From CAWEBF01 sp963807235 (lineage in GTDB: Bacteria > Acidobacteriota > Vicinamibacteria > Vicinamibacterales > UBA2999), in assembly GCA_963807235.1 (NCBI GenBank), contig CAWEBF010000010.1, forward strand, positions 112,157 through 176,156: a stretch of 64,000 nt of DNA, given 5' to 3'. Made by a program: the position numbers and the translations under genes. A model generated the notes under the pieces. The model saw nothing but the letters and a program-made list of their open reading frames with translations, was not told the DNA's origin and ran no database searches. Numbering within the stretch: position 1 is the first letter of the stretch; every line of letters begins with the position of its first letter. This document shows positions 12,159 through 23,017 of the stretch, in pieces.

Positions 12159-13454
12159 ATGGCCAACCACCCATCGGACGACAGCGGTCAGACCGGCCAG
12201 GGCTCTTCACCCGGCGGCGAAGTGCAAAGCCCGACACTCCCGCTGCCGCCTCCACGCGACGGACATTCCCTGGCCGAGGCAGTGCGGAGCGTCTTGGACG
12301 TTCATTCCGATCCGCAGCGGCCGCGTCCGCTGTCGCTCGAGCACCAGCGCCGGCTCCCCGTGGTTGCGGCGCGCGAGCCATTGGACCGGTCGTTTCAGTC
12401 CAGGGCCGCACGGACACTATGGCTCCCGTCCGATCTAAAGGACGCTCCGGCGATGCGGCGGTCTTCTCTGGCTGCAGGGGCATGGGAGCTGCCGGCGGCC
12501 CCGATAGACTGGGGCCTGCCGGGCCGCTCGCTCGAAACCTGGACCCCGGCACAAATCAAAGCGGAGGCCAAATACGAAAGGCACTGCGCGGGCTACGCCC
12601 CGCGATCGGCGACGCTTTCCGCACAGGCTCGACCGACGGCGACGCGGCGTCCCCGCGTCGTCCGGGCAGCGGACGGGCGACGCTACAAGCTGTCGGCCGA
12701 CGATCCGCACGTGCAAATCTTCGGGTGGGACGATCGTTTCGAGATCTATCCCGACAACTACCCGGCCCAGTGTGTCTGCCATCTCACCATGTGGACTCAG
12801 CGGACGCCGACCTCGCCGTGGGACAAGCAAGGTGAAGGCACCGGATTTCTCGCCGGACGCCGCGTCTGCGTGACCGCCAGTCACTTATGGCCGGGCGGAG
12901 AATTCTCGGGTTGGAAGATCGACGTGGTGCCGGCCGACTTTCAGGTGGGTGTGTCGCTGCTTGGATTCAGCGCTCACACCAACGCCCACTCCGCCAGGCG
13001 GGCCTCGACCGACGTAGGCACCGACATCATGGTGCTCGGCCTCTACGACGCCATCGGCGACATCGCCGGCTATTTCGGCACCACGGGCTACACCGACGCC
13101 TGGGAAGACTGGAACGTGTGGTCGCTCGTCGGCTATCCCTACGACCATCCCGGCATCCCCACCGCGCAGACAGGCATCGCCGTCTACGATGACGACAACG
13201 GGCCCGATACTCAGTTCCCGGACGGGTCAGTGTTCAGCTCGCTGCAGCTCGAGTCGTACGCCGACGAGGCGAGTGGCATGTCGGGAGGGCCGCTGTTCTC
13301 GTGGTTCGAGGACGGTTTCCCGTACGCCGTGGGAGTCCACAAGGGGCGCGAAGTGTTCGACGCTGGCCCCTTCGGCGTGGATCGCAACTCCGTCGCGTCC
13401 GGGGGCGCGCTCCTGAACGGGATGGTGCGCTGGGCCCGCGGCGCCTGGGACTGA
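12159..13454 (+). CDS. trypsin-like serine protease without a visible signal peptide
   Basis: 431 aa, intact. The C-terminal half is a chymotrypsin-fold (V8/glutamyl-endopeptidase-like) protease: GTGFLAGRRVCVTASHLW carries the His (about residue 240), VGTDIMVLGL the Asp (about 288) and GMSGGPLF the Ser (about 373). The first 190 residues are Pro/Arg-rich, unlike any domain I recognise, and the N-terminus (MANHPSDDSGQTGQGSS) is hydrophilic, so the protein may be cytoplasmic or exported by a non-Sec route. The start is supported by an AGAGGA site 8 bp upstream of ATG 12159. Two Cys (CVCH) sit just before the catalytic His region. Substrate unknown. Confidence 0.8.
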   Translation: MANHPSDDSGQTGQGSSPGGEVQSPTLPLPPPRDGHSLAEAVRSVLDVHSDPQRPRPLSLEHQRRLPVVAAREPLDRSFQSRAARTLWLPSDLKDAPAMRRSSLAAGAWELPAAPIDWGLPGRSLETWTPAQIKAEAKYERHCAGYAPRSATLSAQARPTATRRPRVVRAADGRRYKLSADDPHVQIFGWDDRFEIYPDNYPAQCVCHLTMWTQRTPTSPWDKQGEGTGFLAGRRVCVTASHLWPGGEFSGWKIDVVPADFQVGVSLLGFSAHTNAHSARRASTDVGTDIMVLGLYDAIGDIAGYFGTTGYTDAWEDWNVWSLVGYPYDHPGIPTAQTGIAVYDDDNGPDTQFPDGSVFSSLQLESYADEASGMSGGPLFSWFEDGFPYAVGVHKGREVFDAGPFGVDRNSVASGGALLNGMVRWARGAWD

Positions 13455-13619
13455 TACCGAGTCGCCCGCGGCATGTCGGCCGCGGAATGGAATTACGGCG
13501 GCCGTAAGAGGCACCGTCCGGATTTGTTCAGGACCGCGGGATTTCCGAGCTGCCCGACGAGTCCCCGGCACTCGCTTTGCACTGAGCCGCAGGTCGGCGG
13601 GGACTGTGAGGGGACCGTA

Positions 13620-14025
13620 ATGCGACTCCACGAGTTCGCGCTCGCGTCGATCGCGGGCGTCCTGTTCGTGGGTTGCGGCGGCGGCGGCTCTATGCCAAGC
13701 TCGCCGTCCACGATCTGCCCCTGCGATGATCACGATCGTCGGTTAGAGTGGCGCGCAGGCCTTTTCGCCCAACCCCGCGAGCCTCGGTGGGCAGATGGTC
13801 GTTTTCCGGAACAACGACTCGGTCGCACATCGTGTGATGCTGAACGACGGCAGCATCGACACGGGAGACATCGCCCCGGGGGCGACCAGCCGCGCGGTCG
13901 CGATGCCAGGCACCGGCACCAATTACCATTGTCAGATTCACCCCGGAATGATCGGGGCCGTGTCCGGTTGGTCTGGCACTCCACCGGAGTGCACCGGGCA
14001 GTATTGCGACGGGGTACTGAGCTGA
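13620..14025 (+). pseudogene. cupredoxin (plastocyanin-like) lipoprotein, interrupted
   Basis: Starts with a lipoprotein signal (MRLHEFALASIAGVLFVGCG, lipobox FVGC). The blue-copper domain follows in another frame: FSPNPASLGGQMVVFRNNDSVAH minus its ends, then the copper site CQIHPGM near the C-terminus, so His, Cys, His and Met ligands are all present. Two defects separate the parts: a frame change between about 13700 and 13735, and an in-frame TAG at 13744-13746. Either sequence errors or a decayed gene; the intact ligand set favours errors. Role would be periplasmic electron transfer. Confidence 0.6.
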
Positions 14026-14031
14026 ATCTGT

Positions 14032-14876
14032 TCAGCGCTTGTACTCGACGCCTTCCTTCAACAGCCGTTCGAAGCGCGCCATCTCTACGTTGTTCTCGGC
14101 GCACACGTATTCCTGGAGACGCGTCCCTGCGCGGTGCATCAGCGTCGTACGAATGGTCCACGGCCCGGTGAACACCTTCGGGTCGTCCATCGTGACCACG
14201 TAGTCGATCTGGTCCTTGTCGACGCGCGTGTAGCGCTCGGTGACGCGGAGCATCTCCGAATGCAGCGTGCCGGTGCCAGTGAGCCAGCCCTTGTCGTTGA
14301 AGCCAATCACGTCCACAACGAGCGTGTCGCCTTCCCAGCGCCCGACTGAGTCACCCATGTAAGAGGGGATCACATCGCGGGGTGCTCGACGTTCAACGGA
14401 ATCACCCGGAACACGCTCATGTACTCGTGGAGAATGACGATCTGCGTCGGTGTCTGCACAATCTGGATCGGAAAGAGACCCACGAGTGAGATTCGCGGCA
14501 CGCCCAGGGGAAGGCAGAGCCCTGCCGGATCGTCGATCCCTCGCTTCTGGAACGATTCGAGGACACGGGCGGCAGCCCACGGCTGATACGGAGCGGGAGC
14601 GGTGATCACCTGCTGCGACGCCGGATTGGCGGGTGCGGAAGGATCGAGTCCGGTGCCTCCCACGCCGAGTCCGGAATTGGCTTCCTCCCACGTCCCTCGG
14701 CGTCCGTTGCCACCCTGCCACACTCCGGCCAGGTCGGGTTTGCCGTCGGCTGTGCGTGGAATCGCGCTCGTCGCTGGCGTCTCTGTCGCCAGGTTCGAGC
14801 CAGACGGCTGAGACGCCGCATGCGACGCACACACGCCGTCGCGAGGATCGCCGACGCGAGCCAGCGGTCGCGTCAT
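14032..14876 (-). CDS. family X secreted protein of unknown function, paired with DUF6152-like gene (frameshifted)
   Basis: About 280 aa. Early motif GKPDLAGVWQ, middle VPRISLVGLFPIQIVQTPTQ and late GDSVGRWEGDTLVVD, then an HSEMLRVTERYTR and TMDDPKVFTGPW block. These blocks recur in the proteins at 28066, 52464 and 56587, so I treat them as one superfamily (family X). I cannot assign a reaction. The frame changes once near 14375. Its ATG at 14876 overlaps the TGA of the upstream DUF6152-like gene by 4 bp, so the two are translationally coupled. Confidence 0.65.
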
Positions 14877-15304
14877 GGCAGCTTCACCGCGGGAGTGGTC
14901 CCTCCCCCGCCTGTACCGGCAGGAGGTCCATAGAACAGCTTCTTGCCGCTGGCGAACGTGACCTCACGCGCGTGTGCCGAGTTGCTGCCGTCGCGGGCGC
15001 GCCAGCCGAAGACGGACACCGTGTCGCCGACCTTCATCGTGACGTCCTTCTTCCATCCCGTGCGATAGAGCGCGTTCACGGTATAGCCCGACAGCTGCCA
15101 GTTGACCGTGCGGCCCTTCTCGTCCTTGACGTCGAGCGAAAAGTGGCTGTGGGGATTGGTCCATTCGACCTTCGTGACGACGCCTTTCAGCGTGACCGGC
15201 TTGTTGCCGTCGTATTCGGCGGCAAAGGAATGATGGGCCCCCGCGGGGCTCGCCGACAGCCAGGGAAAGGCGACCAGGCAGACGCACAGGATGTATCGTC
15301 TCAT
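14873..15304 (-). CDS. DUF6152-like secreted protein
   Basis: 143 aa, intact. Signal peptide (MRRYILCVCLVAFPWLSASPAGA), then the family hallmark AHHSFAAEYD and a core LKGVVTKVEWTNPHSHF. Two paralogues lie at 57486 and 63104, each also next to a family X member. A strong GGAGGTGA ribosome site precedes ATG 15304. DUF6152 is the best name I can offer; its biochemical role is not known to me. First gene of a two-gene operon with 14032. Confidence 0.8.
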   Translation of the reverse strand: MRRYILCVCLVAFPWLSASPAGAHHSFAAEYDGNKPVTLKGVVTKVEWTNPHSHFSLDVKDEKGRTVNWQLSGYTVNALYRTGWKKDVTMKVGDTVSVFGWRARDGSNSAHAREVTFASGKKLFYGPPAGTGGGGTTPAVKLP

Positions 15305-15351
15305 CGTTCACCTCCGCGGAGGGTTGGCGGTCCGCACCGAGTTCGCGCGAG

Positions 15352-17014
15352 TTACTTCAGGGCGTTGTGGACGACTCGGCCATCCACGACGGTCGTACAG
15401 AGCGCAAGGTCTTGATCGCGTCGTCCGGAACGCGGGCGGAGTCGAAGTAGTCGGCGCTCAGCACGGCCACGTCGCCCAGCTTGCCCGACCTCGAGCGTCC
15501 CCAACGAAGTTCCTCCTTCAGGAACCAGCCGTTGGCAGCGGTGTAGAGCCGCAGGCCTCTTGACGCGTCAACAGTTGGCCTGCGTTGATCACCGATCCGT
15601 CCAGCGCCTTGCCGGTGACCATGTACGCGATGACGAGCCACGGATTCAGCGTCGAGATCTGGGCTGAATCCGACCCGGCGCCGACGGTGACGCCGCTGTC
15701 CACGATCGTGCGCAGCGGCGGCCCGCCGCGTCCGCCCGCCAGGAACTGGAACGGGTGCACGGCAACGGCCGCCCCCATGGCCTTCAGCCTCGCGAGCGTG
15801 GCCGCGTTGGTCGCGCCGGCGTGGGCCAGCGACCACCGCAAGTCGCAATCGGGGTCGATTGTTCACGGCCTCGAACGTGCTGACCGTCAGCTCGTCCTCG
15901 GCGGCCGAGAGGCTGTGCTGCTGGAACGCCCATCCGGCCTTGGCGATGTCCTCCAGCGCGCGCGCGTAGTTGGTCGGCGGCTTCTGGCCAAAGAGCGGCC
16001 AGCTGGTCGCGAACTCGCCGATGCCCGAGATGCGCAGCATGTCGTCGCCGAAGCCGCCGAGTGTGTTGCGCAGCCGCGCCGAGAGCATGGGCACGTCGGG
16101 CCGCGTGTCCATCGTCAGGAAGAAGATGCGCACCCGCGTGGTCATGTCGCCGCGCGCATGCAGGGCCGACAACGGCGTCGTACATGCGCCCCTGGTCGGC
16201 GCTGGCCAGCGTGTCGGCCTCGAACGAGCCCTGCAGGTCGGGGGTTCCCGGCAGGTTGAACGCGCCCATGTCCACGTTGGTCGTCAAGCCCACCGCGCCG
16301 CATACGCCATGGCATCCGCGGTCCCGCGCTGGCGGTCGTCCAGCGTCTGGGCGGCGCGCAGCGCGTTCAACGCGGCCAGCGAGGGCGCATTGGCGGCGAT
16401 GGCGCCAGTGTCGCTGACGGCCACACCCTTCGAGGCGAAGAACGTCTTGCCGCGCGTGTTGGTGGCCGCCGGTCCCGTGAACGCCTGGAAGATGAGCGCC
16501 GGATGGTTGGGCGCGCCGCATCCAGCTCCGCCAGCGTCGGCAGCCGCTTCTCGGCGAATTGCGCCGGGTTCCACCCGCCCATCGACGTCACGAACGCGCC
16601 CGCGGGCACGCCCTTGGCGCGAGCCGTGAGCGCCGCCTGGACGGCCGGGATGGTCCCCAGGCCTTCGAGCGGCGTGTGATAGCCCGGCCGGATGCCCAGG
16701 AGCACGATGTGGTTGTGGTTGTCGATGAGTCCCGGCACGGCCGTGCGCCCACCGAGATTCACGGTGCGCGTGCACGGGCTGAGACGGCCGCGGCTGGGCC
16801 CGACCGACGTGATGCGGCCGTTCTGGATGACCAGTTCGGACGCCGTGGTGCCCCGCGCGTCCATCGTGACGAACCGCCCGTTCGTCAGCCGGAGATCACG
16901 CGACCCCGTGCACGGGTCAGTCGCGCGACCCTGCCCCTGTAGCGAGATGCCGCCATGAAAGAACGCGGCTCCAAACGCCGTTACCGCGCCGAGAAGCGCC
17001 ACCATCCGAAACAT
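15352..17014 (-). CDS. secreted amidohydrolase, YtcJ-like (frameshifted)
   Basis: Metal-dependent hydrolase of the amidohydrolase family 3 type, about 550 aa. A signal/anchor (VALLGAVTAFGAAFF) is followed by LRLTNGRFVTMD and the metal motif GLIDNHNHI. The later segments FGDDMLRISGIGEF, DLRWSLAHAGA, VGAGSDSAQIST and LGDVAVLSADYF are the canonical order, and the protein ends TVVDGRVVHNALK at 15352. It is spread over three frames with at least six one-base breaks between 15400 and 16530, the highest density in the window. Probably cleaves an exogenous amide or hydantoin-like ring; substrate not predictable. Confidence 0.75.
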
Positions 17015-17067
17015 GGGGCGATTGTAGCGGAAAGGCAAAAACAGAAGAGGCGGGTGAGGCCCTCAGA

Positions 17068-17086
17068 ACTGGGAGACTGGAGACTG
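17068..17086. repeat. short degenerate heptamer repeat, GACTGGA-like
   Basis: About two and a half copies of a GACTGGA-related unit (ACTGGGAG-ACTGGAG-ACTG) in the 167-bp gap between divergent genes at 17014 and 17182. The same unit forms a five-copy array at 56034. The rest of this gap shows nothing I can identify. Confidence 0.5.
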
Positions 17087-17181
17087 CTCCCCCTACGTAT
17101 CGTTTCGCGTCACTCGCCACGGCTGAAAACCGCACATTCGCGCCGCCGCGCCGCTGGCCCGCGCTTTGATGTCGATGAGGC

Positions 17182-18513
17182 ATGGAGCATCTGCTCATCC
17201 ATTCCGCTCGCGCCAGGTGCCTGCTCGTCGATCTCCACTCCAGTGCCGACGGCAAGGGCGTTGGCTACGGCATGATGCTCATCAGGATGAGACGGGCTCT
17301 GCTGGCAGCGCAGCTGCTGCCGGCCGCCGTGTGCTTCGTTCGTCCCCGCAGAGCACTGAACGCCGCGGTCATGCGGCTGACCAGCGACGACGTCGAGATC
17401 GTGCCGCCCGCCAGTTGGCGTGGCTGGTATCTGCGGTGTCTGTGGACGGCCAGCGCACCGTTTCGGGTCGGCCAGCCCTGGCTCTGGCTGGAACATTCGC
17501 TGTGCGCGGCTCCTGCTTGGGCCGGTCTATCTGGCCGTCGAACGGTCCCGGTGGCTGCCTCGTGTGTTGCGCCGCCGGTTGACGCGGCGGGGGCCTGTGA
17601 TCCGGTGGCTGAAGTCGGTGAACGCGCGCTACGCCGCTCGAGTGCAGGCGTCGTGGGAGCAGCTGTTACCGAGCGCCAGGTGATGCAAAGGCTCCACGAT
17701 CTGGAGCGCGCGCACATGCCCCCGGCCCTGATCCGCCTGCGCTTGCCGCCAAGGCTCGAACAGCAGGCCGCGAAGGAGGCGGCGCGCCTGGGCATCGGAC
17801 CCGGCAGGCCGATCGTCACGGTGCACGCCCGCGAGTCCGGCTACCGGGCCAGCGCCGGGCTGCGCCAGCGGCAGTGGGACGAGTGGCGCAACGCCAACGT
17901 CGCCAGCTACTTCAAGGCGTTTCGCGCGCTGGTCGAGCGAGGCTACACCGTGGTGCGCCTGGGCGACCCGACGATGACGCTCCCATCGATCTGCCAGGCG
18001 TCGTCAATCTCGCCACTTCTCCTTCGCGCAGTGAATCGCTGGAAGTGTGGTGCACGATGCGCAGCGCCTTCCTGATCGGCTGCGATTCGGGGCCGTCGTG
18101 GCTGGCCGTCCTCCTGGGTGTGCCGGTGCTGACCGTGAACGCCGTGCACTTTCGCGACCTGTCACGCGGCAGCAATCGCATCATCTGCAAGCTGGCGCGC
18201 GACCTTGCCACGGGCCGCGTGCTCTCGGTCGCCGAGATGCTCACCGAGGACTATCTGCGAGTCGGGTTCAAGAACGGACGCTTCGAGGGGCTCGACAACA
18301 CGCCGTCCGACATCTGCAAGGCGGTGCTCGACATGATCGAGGTGGTGGAGGGACGCGAGCAGCGGTCGTGCTGGCAGGGCAAGTTCAACCGCCGCTTACG
18401 CGAGCTGCGGCGCAGGTCGGCGACGGACTGGTCGGCCCTGGACGGGGTGGCAATCGTCGAGCCGGCCCAAGGGCACGCTGTCGAATCACTTTGCCAAAAA
18501 ACACTTCGCTCCC
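17182..18513 (+). CDS. TIGR04372-type glycosyltransferase (frameshifted; 3' end approximate)
   Basis: Key segments match the TIGR04372 putative glycosyltransferase family: IVTVHARESGY, WRNANVASYF, GYTVVRLGDPTM, then FLIGCDSGPSWLAVLLGVPVLTVN minus ends. These correspond to a GT-B-like C-terminal half that would bind a nucleotide sugar. Such enzymes usually sit in surface-polysaccharide clusters; here the gene stands alone beside an RND pump. Frame changes near 17505, 17680, 17995 and 18460. After the last one the sequence SNHFAKKHFAPG resembles the usual C-terminus, but no clear stop follows before the converging RND gene, so the end is approximate. Confidence 0.6.
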
Positions 18514-18515
18514 GG

Positions 18516-21500
18516 TCAGCGCGGCGCGCGCGCGCCGGCGCTGGCGCCTTCGCCCGGGCGTTCGAACGCCACGCCCACCGGGCGGCGGCGCGACAGAAGT
18601 CCGCTCAGGTCCTCCATGTAGGTGTAGAACACCGGCGTCAGGTAGAGCGTGAGCGTCTGCGAGACCAGCAGGCCCCCGACCACGGCCAGGCCGAGCGGCT
18701 GCCGCGACTCGGCGCCGGCGCCAATCCCGAGCGCGATCGGGAGCGTGCCGGCCAGCGCCGCCATCGTCGTCATCATGATCGGCCGGAAGCGGACGAGGCA
18801 TGCCTCGTAGATGGCCTCGGAAGCCGTCTTGGCGTCACGCCGGCGCGCCTCGATGGCGAAGTCCACCATCATGATGCCGTTCTTCTTCACCAGGCCGACC
18901 AGCATGATGATGCCGACAAAGGCGTAGATGTTCAGGTCGGTCTTGAAGATGAGCAGCGTCAGCAGCGCGCCGAAGCCGGCGGCCGGAAGCCCCGACAGAA
19001 TCGTGAAGGGGTGGATGAAGCTCTCGTACAGGATGCCGAGCACGATGTAGATCACCACGATCGCCATCAGCAGCACGAGGCCCAGGCCCTGCATCGACGA
19101 CTGGAAGGCCTGCGCCGTGCCCTGGAAGCTGGCGAGCGACGGTGTCCGGCAGCGAATCGAGGGCGGCGGCCTCCACGGCCGCCACCGCGTCGCCGAGCGC
19201 GACACCGGGCCGCAGGTTGAAGGAGAGCGTGACCGACGGCAACTGCCCGACGTGGTTCACCTGCAGCGGGCCCACCGCCGGCCTCGATGTCGCCACGGCG
19301 GAGAGCGGCACCAGTTGTTCGCCGCGGCCGCGCAGGTGGAGCATCGACAACGCCGCCGGGCTCTGCTGGAATTCCGGCGCGACCTGCATGATCACCGCGT
19401 ACTGATTGGTGGGAGCGAAGATGGTCGAGACCTGGCGCGTGCCGTAGGCGCTGCTGAGGGCGCCCTGCACGGCGTCCACGGAGAGCCCGAGCTGGGCGAT
19501 CCGGTCGCGGTCGAACGCGACGTTGATCTGCGGGCTCTTGATCTGCAGGTCGCTCGTCACGTCCTGCAGGCCCGGGATCTGGCGAAGCCGCTCCTCGAAC
19601 TTCGGCGCCACCTCGTACAGCTCCCTGGTGTCGGGATTCTGCAGCGTCAACTGGTAGAGGCTGCGCGTGTTCTGCCCGCCGATGCGAATCAGCGGCGGGT
19701 TCTGCAGGAACACGCGGAAGCCGGGGACCTGCGCCAGCTTGGGCCGCAGCGCCTCGATCACCTGGTCGGCGTTCAGCTCGCGCTCCTCGCGCGGCTTGAG
19801 CTCGATGAACAGCCGGCCCTGATTGCCGCCCTGGATCATGCCCGCCACCGACGCGACGTTGGGATCGGCGGCCACGATCTCGGTGGCCTCGTACTGGTGC
19901 TGCCGCATCGCCTCGAAGCCGATGCCCTGCACGCCCTCGGTCTGGGCTTGAATCTGGCCCGTATCCTCGCTCGGGATGAACCCGGTCGGCACCATCGTGA
20001 ACAGGACGTACGTGCCGGCGACGAGCGCGATCGACACGGCCATGGCCACGGGGCGGAATCGCAGCGTGTGCCGCAGCGTCCACGCGTAGCCCGGCCAGCA
20101 CGAGATCGAACATCCGCTCGGTCGCCCGGAACATCGCCCCGTGGGTCGTTTCGTGGGGCGGCTTGAGGAACCGGCTGCACAGCATCGGCGTCAGCGTGAC
20201 CGACACGACACCCGACACCAGGATGGCCGCCGCGATGGTGACGGCGAATTCGTGCATCAGGCGGCCGACGATGCCGCCCATGAACAGCACCGGGATGAAC
20301 ACCGCCGCCAGCGACACGGTCATCGACAGGATGGTGAACGCCACTTCCTTCGAGCCGGCGAACGCCGCCTCCATCGGAGGCTTGCCCAGTTCCATGTGCC
20401 GGACGATGTTCTCCAGCATCACGATGGCGTCGTCCACGACGAACCCCACGGCGAGCGTGAGCGCCATCAGCGACAGGTTGTCGAGGCTGAAGCCGAACGC
20501 GTACATCACCGCGAACGTGCCGATCACCGAGACCGGCAGCGCCAGGCTCGGGATCACGGTCGCCGACACGTTGCGGAGGAAGAGGAAGATCACCAGCACC
20601 ACGAGCCCCATCGTGAGCACGAGGGTGAACTTCACGTCGGCCACCGACTCGCGGATCGACTTCGAACGGTCGCTGCGGACGTCCAGGTTGACCGCGGCGG
20701 GAAGCTGCGCCCGCAGTGCCGGCATCAACGCGCGGATCGAGTCGATGATCTGCACGGTGTTGGCGCCGGGCTGGCGCTGAATCGAGACGAAGACGGCGTC
20801 GAGTCGTGCGTTGATGGGCCCCGGTCTTGTCGTTCTCCACGCCGTCGAAGACGCGCGCCACCTCGTGGAGACGCACCGGCGAGCCGTTCCGGTAGGCGAC
20901 GACGACCTCCCGGTACCCGGCCGCCGACATCAGCTTGCCGTCGGCCTCGACGACGAACGACTGCCGCGGGCCGGCCAGCGTGCCGGTCGGCAGGTTCGAG
21001 TTCGACTGACTGCGACCGCCTGGGCCACCTGGTCGATGCCGATCTGCCGCGACGCCAGCTCCCGCGGGTCGAGGTCGATCCGCACGGCGAACTTCTGGGC
21101 GCCGTTGATGTTCACCTGCGCGACGCCCGTCACGGTGGACAGCCGCTGCGCGATCACCGTCTCCGCGTACTCGTTCACCTGTGACAGCGGCAGCGTGTCG
21201 GAGCTGAGCGCCAGGAACAGGATCGGCTGGTCCGCCGGGTTGACCTTCTGCAGCGACGGCGGCGTCGGCATGTCGGGCGGCAGCTGGCGCGCGGCGCGCG
21301 CGATCATCGCCTGCACGTCCTGCGCCGCGGCGTCGATGTCGCGGTCGAGCGTGAACTGGATGGTGATGTTGGTGCTGCCGAGCGAGTTGGTCGAGCTGAT
21401 CGAATCCACGCCGGCGATCGCCGAGAACTGCTTCTCGAGCGGCGTGGCCACGGCCGCCGCCATGGTTTCGGGGCTCGCTCCGGGCAGCGACGCCTGGACC

Positions 21501-21638
21501 TGGATGGTGGGGTAGTCCACGGTCGGCAGGTCGCTGACCGGCAGCTGCAGGTAGCTCATCGCCGCCGAAGATCACGATCGCCAGGATGATGAGCGTCGTC
21601 GCCACCGGCCGGCGAATGAAGACGTCCGAGAAGTTCAT
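18516..21638 (-). CDS. RND-family multidrug efflux permease, HAE1/MdtB-like (frameshifted)
   Basis: Inner-membrane proton-driven transporter, about 1040 aa, full length for the family. N-terminus MNFSDVFIRRPVATTLIILA; proton-relay Asp pair in VGFVVDDAIVMLEN; relay Lys in LVGLVKKNGIMMVDF; C-terminal PVFYTYMEDLSG. One-base shifts near 21560, 21005, 20815, 20095 and 19140. Together with the adaptor upstream it would form a tripartite pump; no outer-membrane TolC-type gene is adjacent. In the MdtB/C-like subgroup substrates include bile salts and antibiotics, but specificity cannot be read here. Confidence 0.85.
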
Positions 21639-21640
21639 GA

Positions 21641-22793
21641 TGCCCCCGCCTCGCCGCTGGCTGGACTGGCGGCTCGTCACCCGCGCGCCGGGCGTCAACC
21701 TGAGATGACCGTCGGTGACGACGACCTCGCCGGCCTTGAGCCCCGTGGCGATCACCGATTCGTCGCCCTCGGTGCGGGCGACCGTCACCGGCCGCATCTC
21801 GACCTTGGATTCGCCATCGACAACGAACACGTACGGACCCTGCCTGTCCCGCCTGGACGGCGAGCGACGGCACCACGACGGCGTTGGGATCGGCGCTGAG
21901 GAACAGCGTCGCATCCACGAACTGCCCGGGCCAGAGGCGATTGCCGGCGTTGTCGAAGGTGGCTTTCAACTTGATCGTGCCCGTCGTCGCGTCGACCGAG
22001 TTGTCGATGAACGTCAGCCGGCCCGTACACCGTGGCCTGCCGCGTCGGTGGCTCCTGGCGCGGTCGCGCTGACGCGGAGGGGCGCCGCTCGTTGAAGCCG
22101 CCGGATGCTGTCGAGCAGCTTGCCCGGGACGGAGAACGCCACGTAGATGGGCGCCAACTGGTTCATCACCACGAGCGGCGCCTGCCCGCCGGTCTGAATC
22201 AAGTCGCCTTCGTGCGCCTGCAGGGCGCCGGTGCGGCCGGCCGCCGGTGCCAGGATGCGCGTGTACTGCAGGTTCAACTCCGCCGCCGCCACCGCGGCGC
22301 GGTCGGCGTCGGTCGTGGCCTTGAGGGCCGCGGCGTTGGCCACCTGCGTCTCGTACTGCTCTCGCGGGATCAGGCCGCGGTCGAGCAGGTTCTTGAGCCG
22401 TGCCACCTGGGCCTGGGCGTTGTCGGCCTGTGCGGTGTCGCGGGCCAGCGCCGCGGTCGCCTGGTCGAGCGCGACCTGGAATGGCTGCGGGTCCAGTGTG
22501 AACAGGAGCTGGCCCGCCTTGACCTCCTCCCCTTCGGCGAAGTGCACCTTCGCGAGCCGGCCCGTCACCTGGGAGCGCACCTGCACGGTGGAGATGGCCT
22601 CCACGGTGCCGACCGCGGTTTCCGTGACGGGCACCGACTTGGTGACCGCGGTTGCGGTCACGACCGGGACCGGGCCCTCGCCGCCGCGTCCGCCGCGGCC
22701 CTGGCCCGCGGGCGTTTCCGCCCCGGACCTGGCCTCACGCTCGCCGGTGCAGGCCGCTGCAAGAACGCCGGCGCACGAGCGCGAGGGCAGCAA
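21641..22793 (-). CDS. RND periplasmic adaptor (membrane fusion protein) (frameshifted)
   Basis: Adaptor of about 380 aa. The N-terminus looks like a lipoprotein (VLAAACTGE). Then come VTGRLAKVHFAEGEEVKAGQ (lipoyl half-motif), a coiled-coil hairpin (QATAALARDTAQADNAQAQ) and the return lipoyl strand APAAGRTGALQAHEGD, followed by the beta-barrel FDNAGNRLWPGQFVDA. Shifts lie near 22020 and 21855. The frame that encodes its C-terminus (GARVTSRQSS) runs into the permease start without a stop; a lost stop is more likely than a true fusion. The start is a TTG at 22793, and an upstream out-of-frame segment may hold the true signal peptide. Confidence 0.75.
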
Positions 22794-22921
22794 TGCTGCG
22801 GAAGCGGCCCGCCGGGGTTGGACGACAGAAGGGTGGGGTCACCTGGACGGGCCTATTTGGTCTACTGCGGCTGAAGTCGCGTTGTTTACCAGCGAGTCGC
22901 GGTCCCCGTGATTGTAGGGCC

Positions 22922-22957
22922 AAAAGAGAAAGGGCGGGTGAGTCGTGAGACCCGCCC
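22922..22957 (-). terminator. rho-independent terminator after the NmrA-like gene
   Basis: Perfect 8-bp stem (22932-22939 GGGCGGGT pairing with 22950-22957 ACCCGCCC) with a 10-nt loop. Read on the minus strand it is followed by TTTCTCTTTT, the expected T-rich tail. It lies 61 bp beyond the stop of the gene ending at 23018 and should separate it from the efflux operon. Confidence 0.7.
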
Positions 22958-22969
22958 GCCCCCGCTCTG

Positions 22970-23003
22970 CCTTTAGCCTTTTGCCTTTAGCCTTTAGCCT
23001 TGG
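22970..23003. repeat. heptamer array CCTTTAG x4
   Basis: Four consecutive 7-bp units, CCTTTAG-CCTTTTG-CCTTTAG-CCTTTAG, then a partial CCTT. Located between the terminator and the 3' end of the NmrA-like gene. Degenerate versions of the complementary unit (AAAGGCT/AAAGGCG) occur at 29692-29723 and as two copies at 45641-45654. Confidence 0.85.
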
Positions 23004-23017
23004 CCCGGTTCCCGCGT

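Noticed and set aside
13466..13485. CCGCGGC...GCCGCGG hairpin after the protease gene
   Set aside because: Stem is perfect but no T-rich tail follows, so not called as a terminator.
21600..21914. Fusion of efflux adaptor and permease in one frame
   Set aside because: The frame is open across the junction, but the permease has its normal start and the region is full of indels; a lost stop is more likely.
22970..23003. CRISPR or phage attachment site for the heptamer arrays
   Set aside because: No spacers, no cas genes, no integrase or tRNA nearby; units too short.
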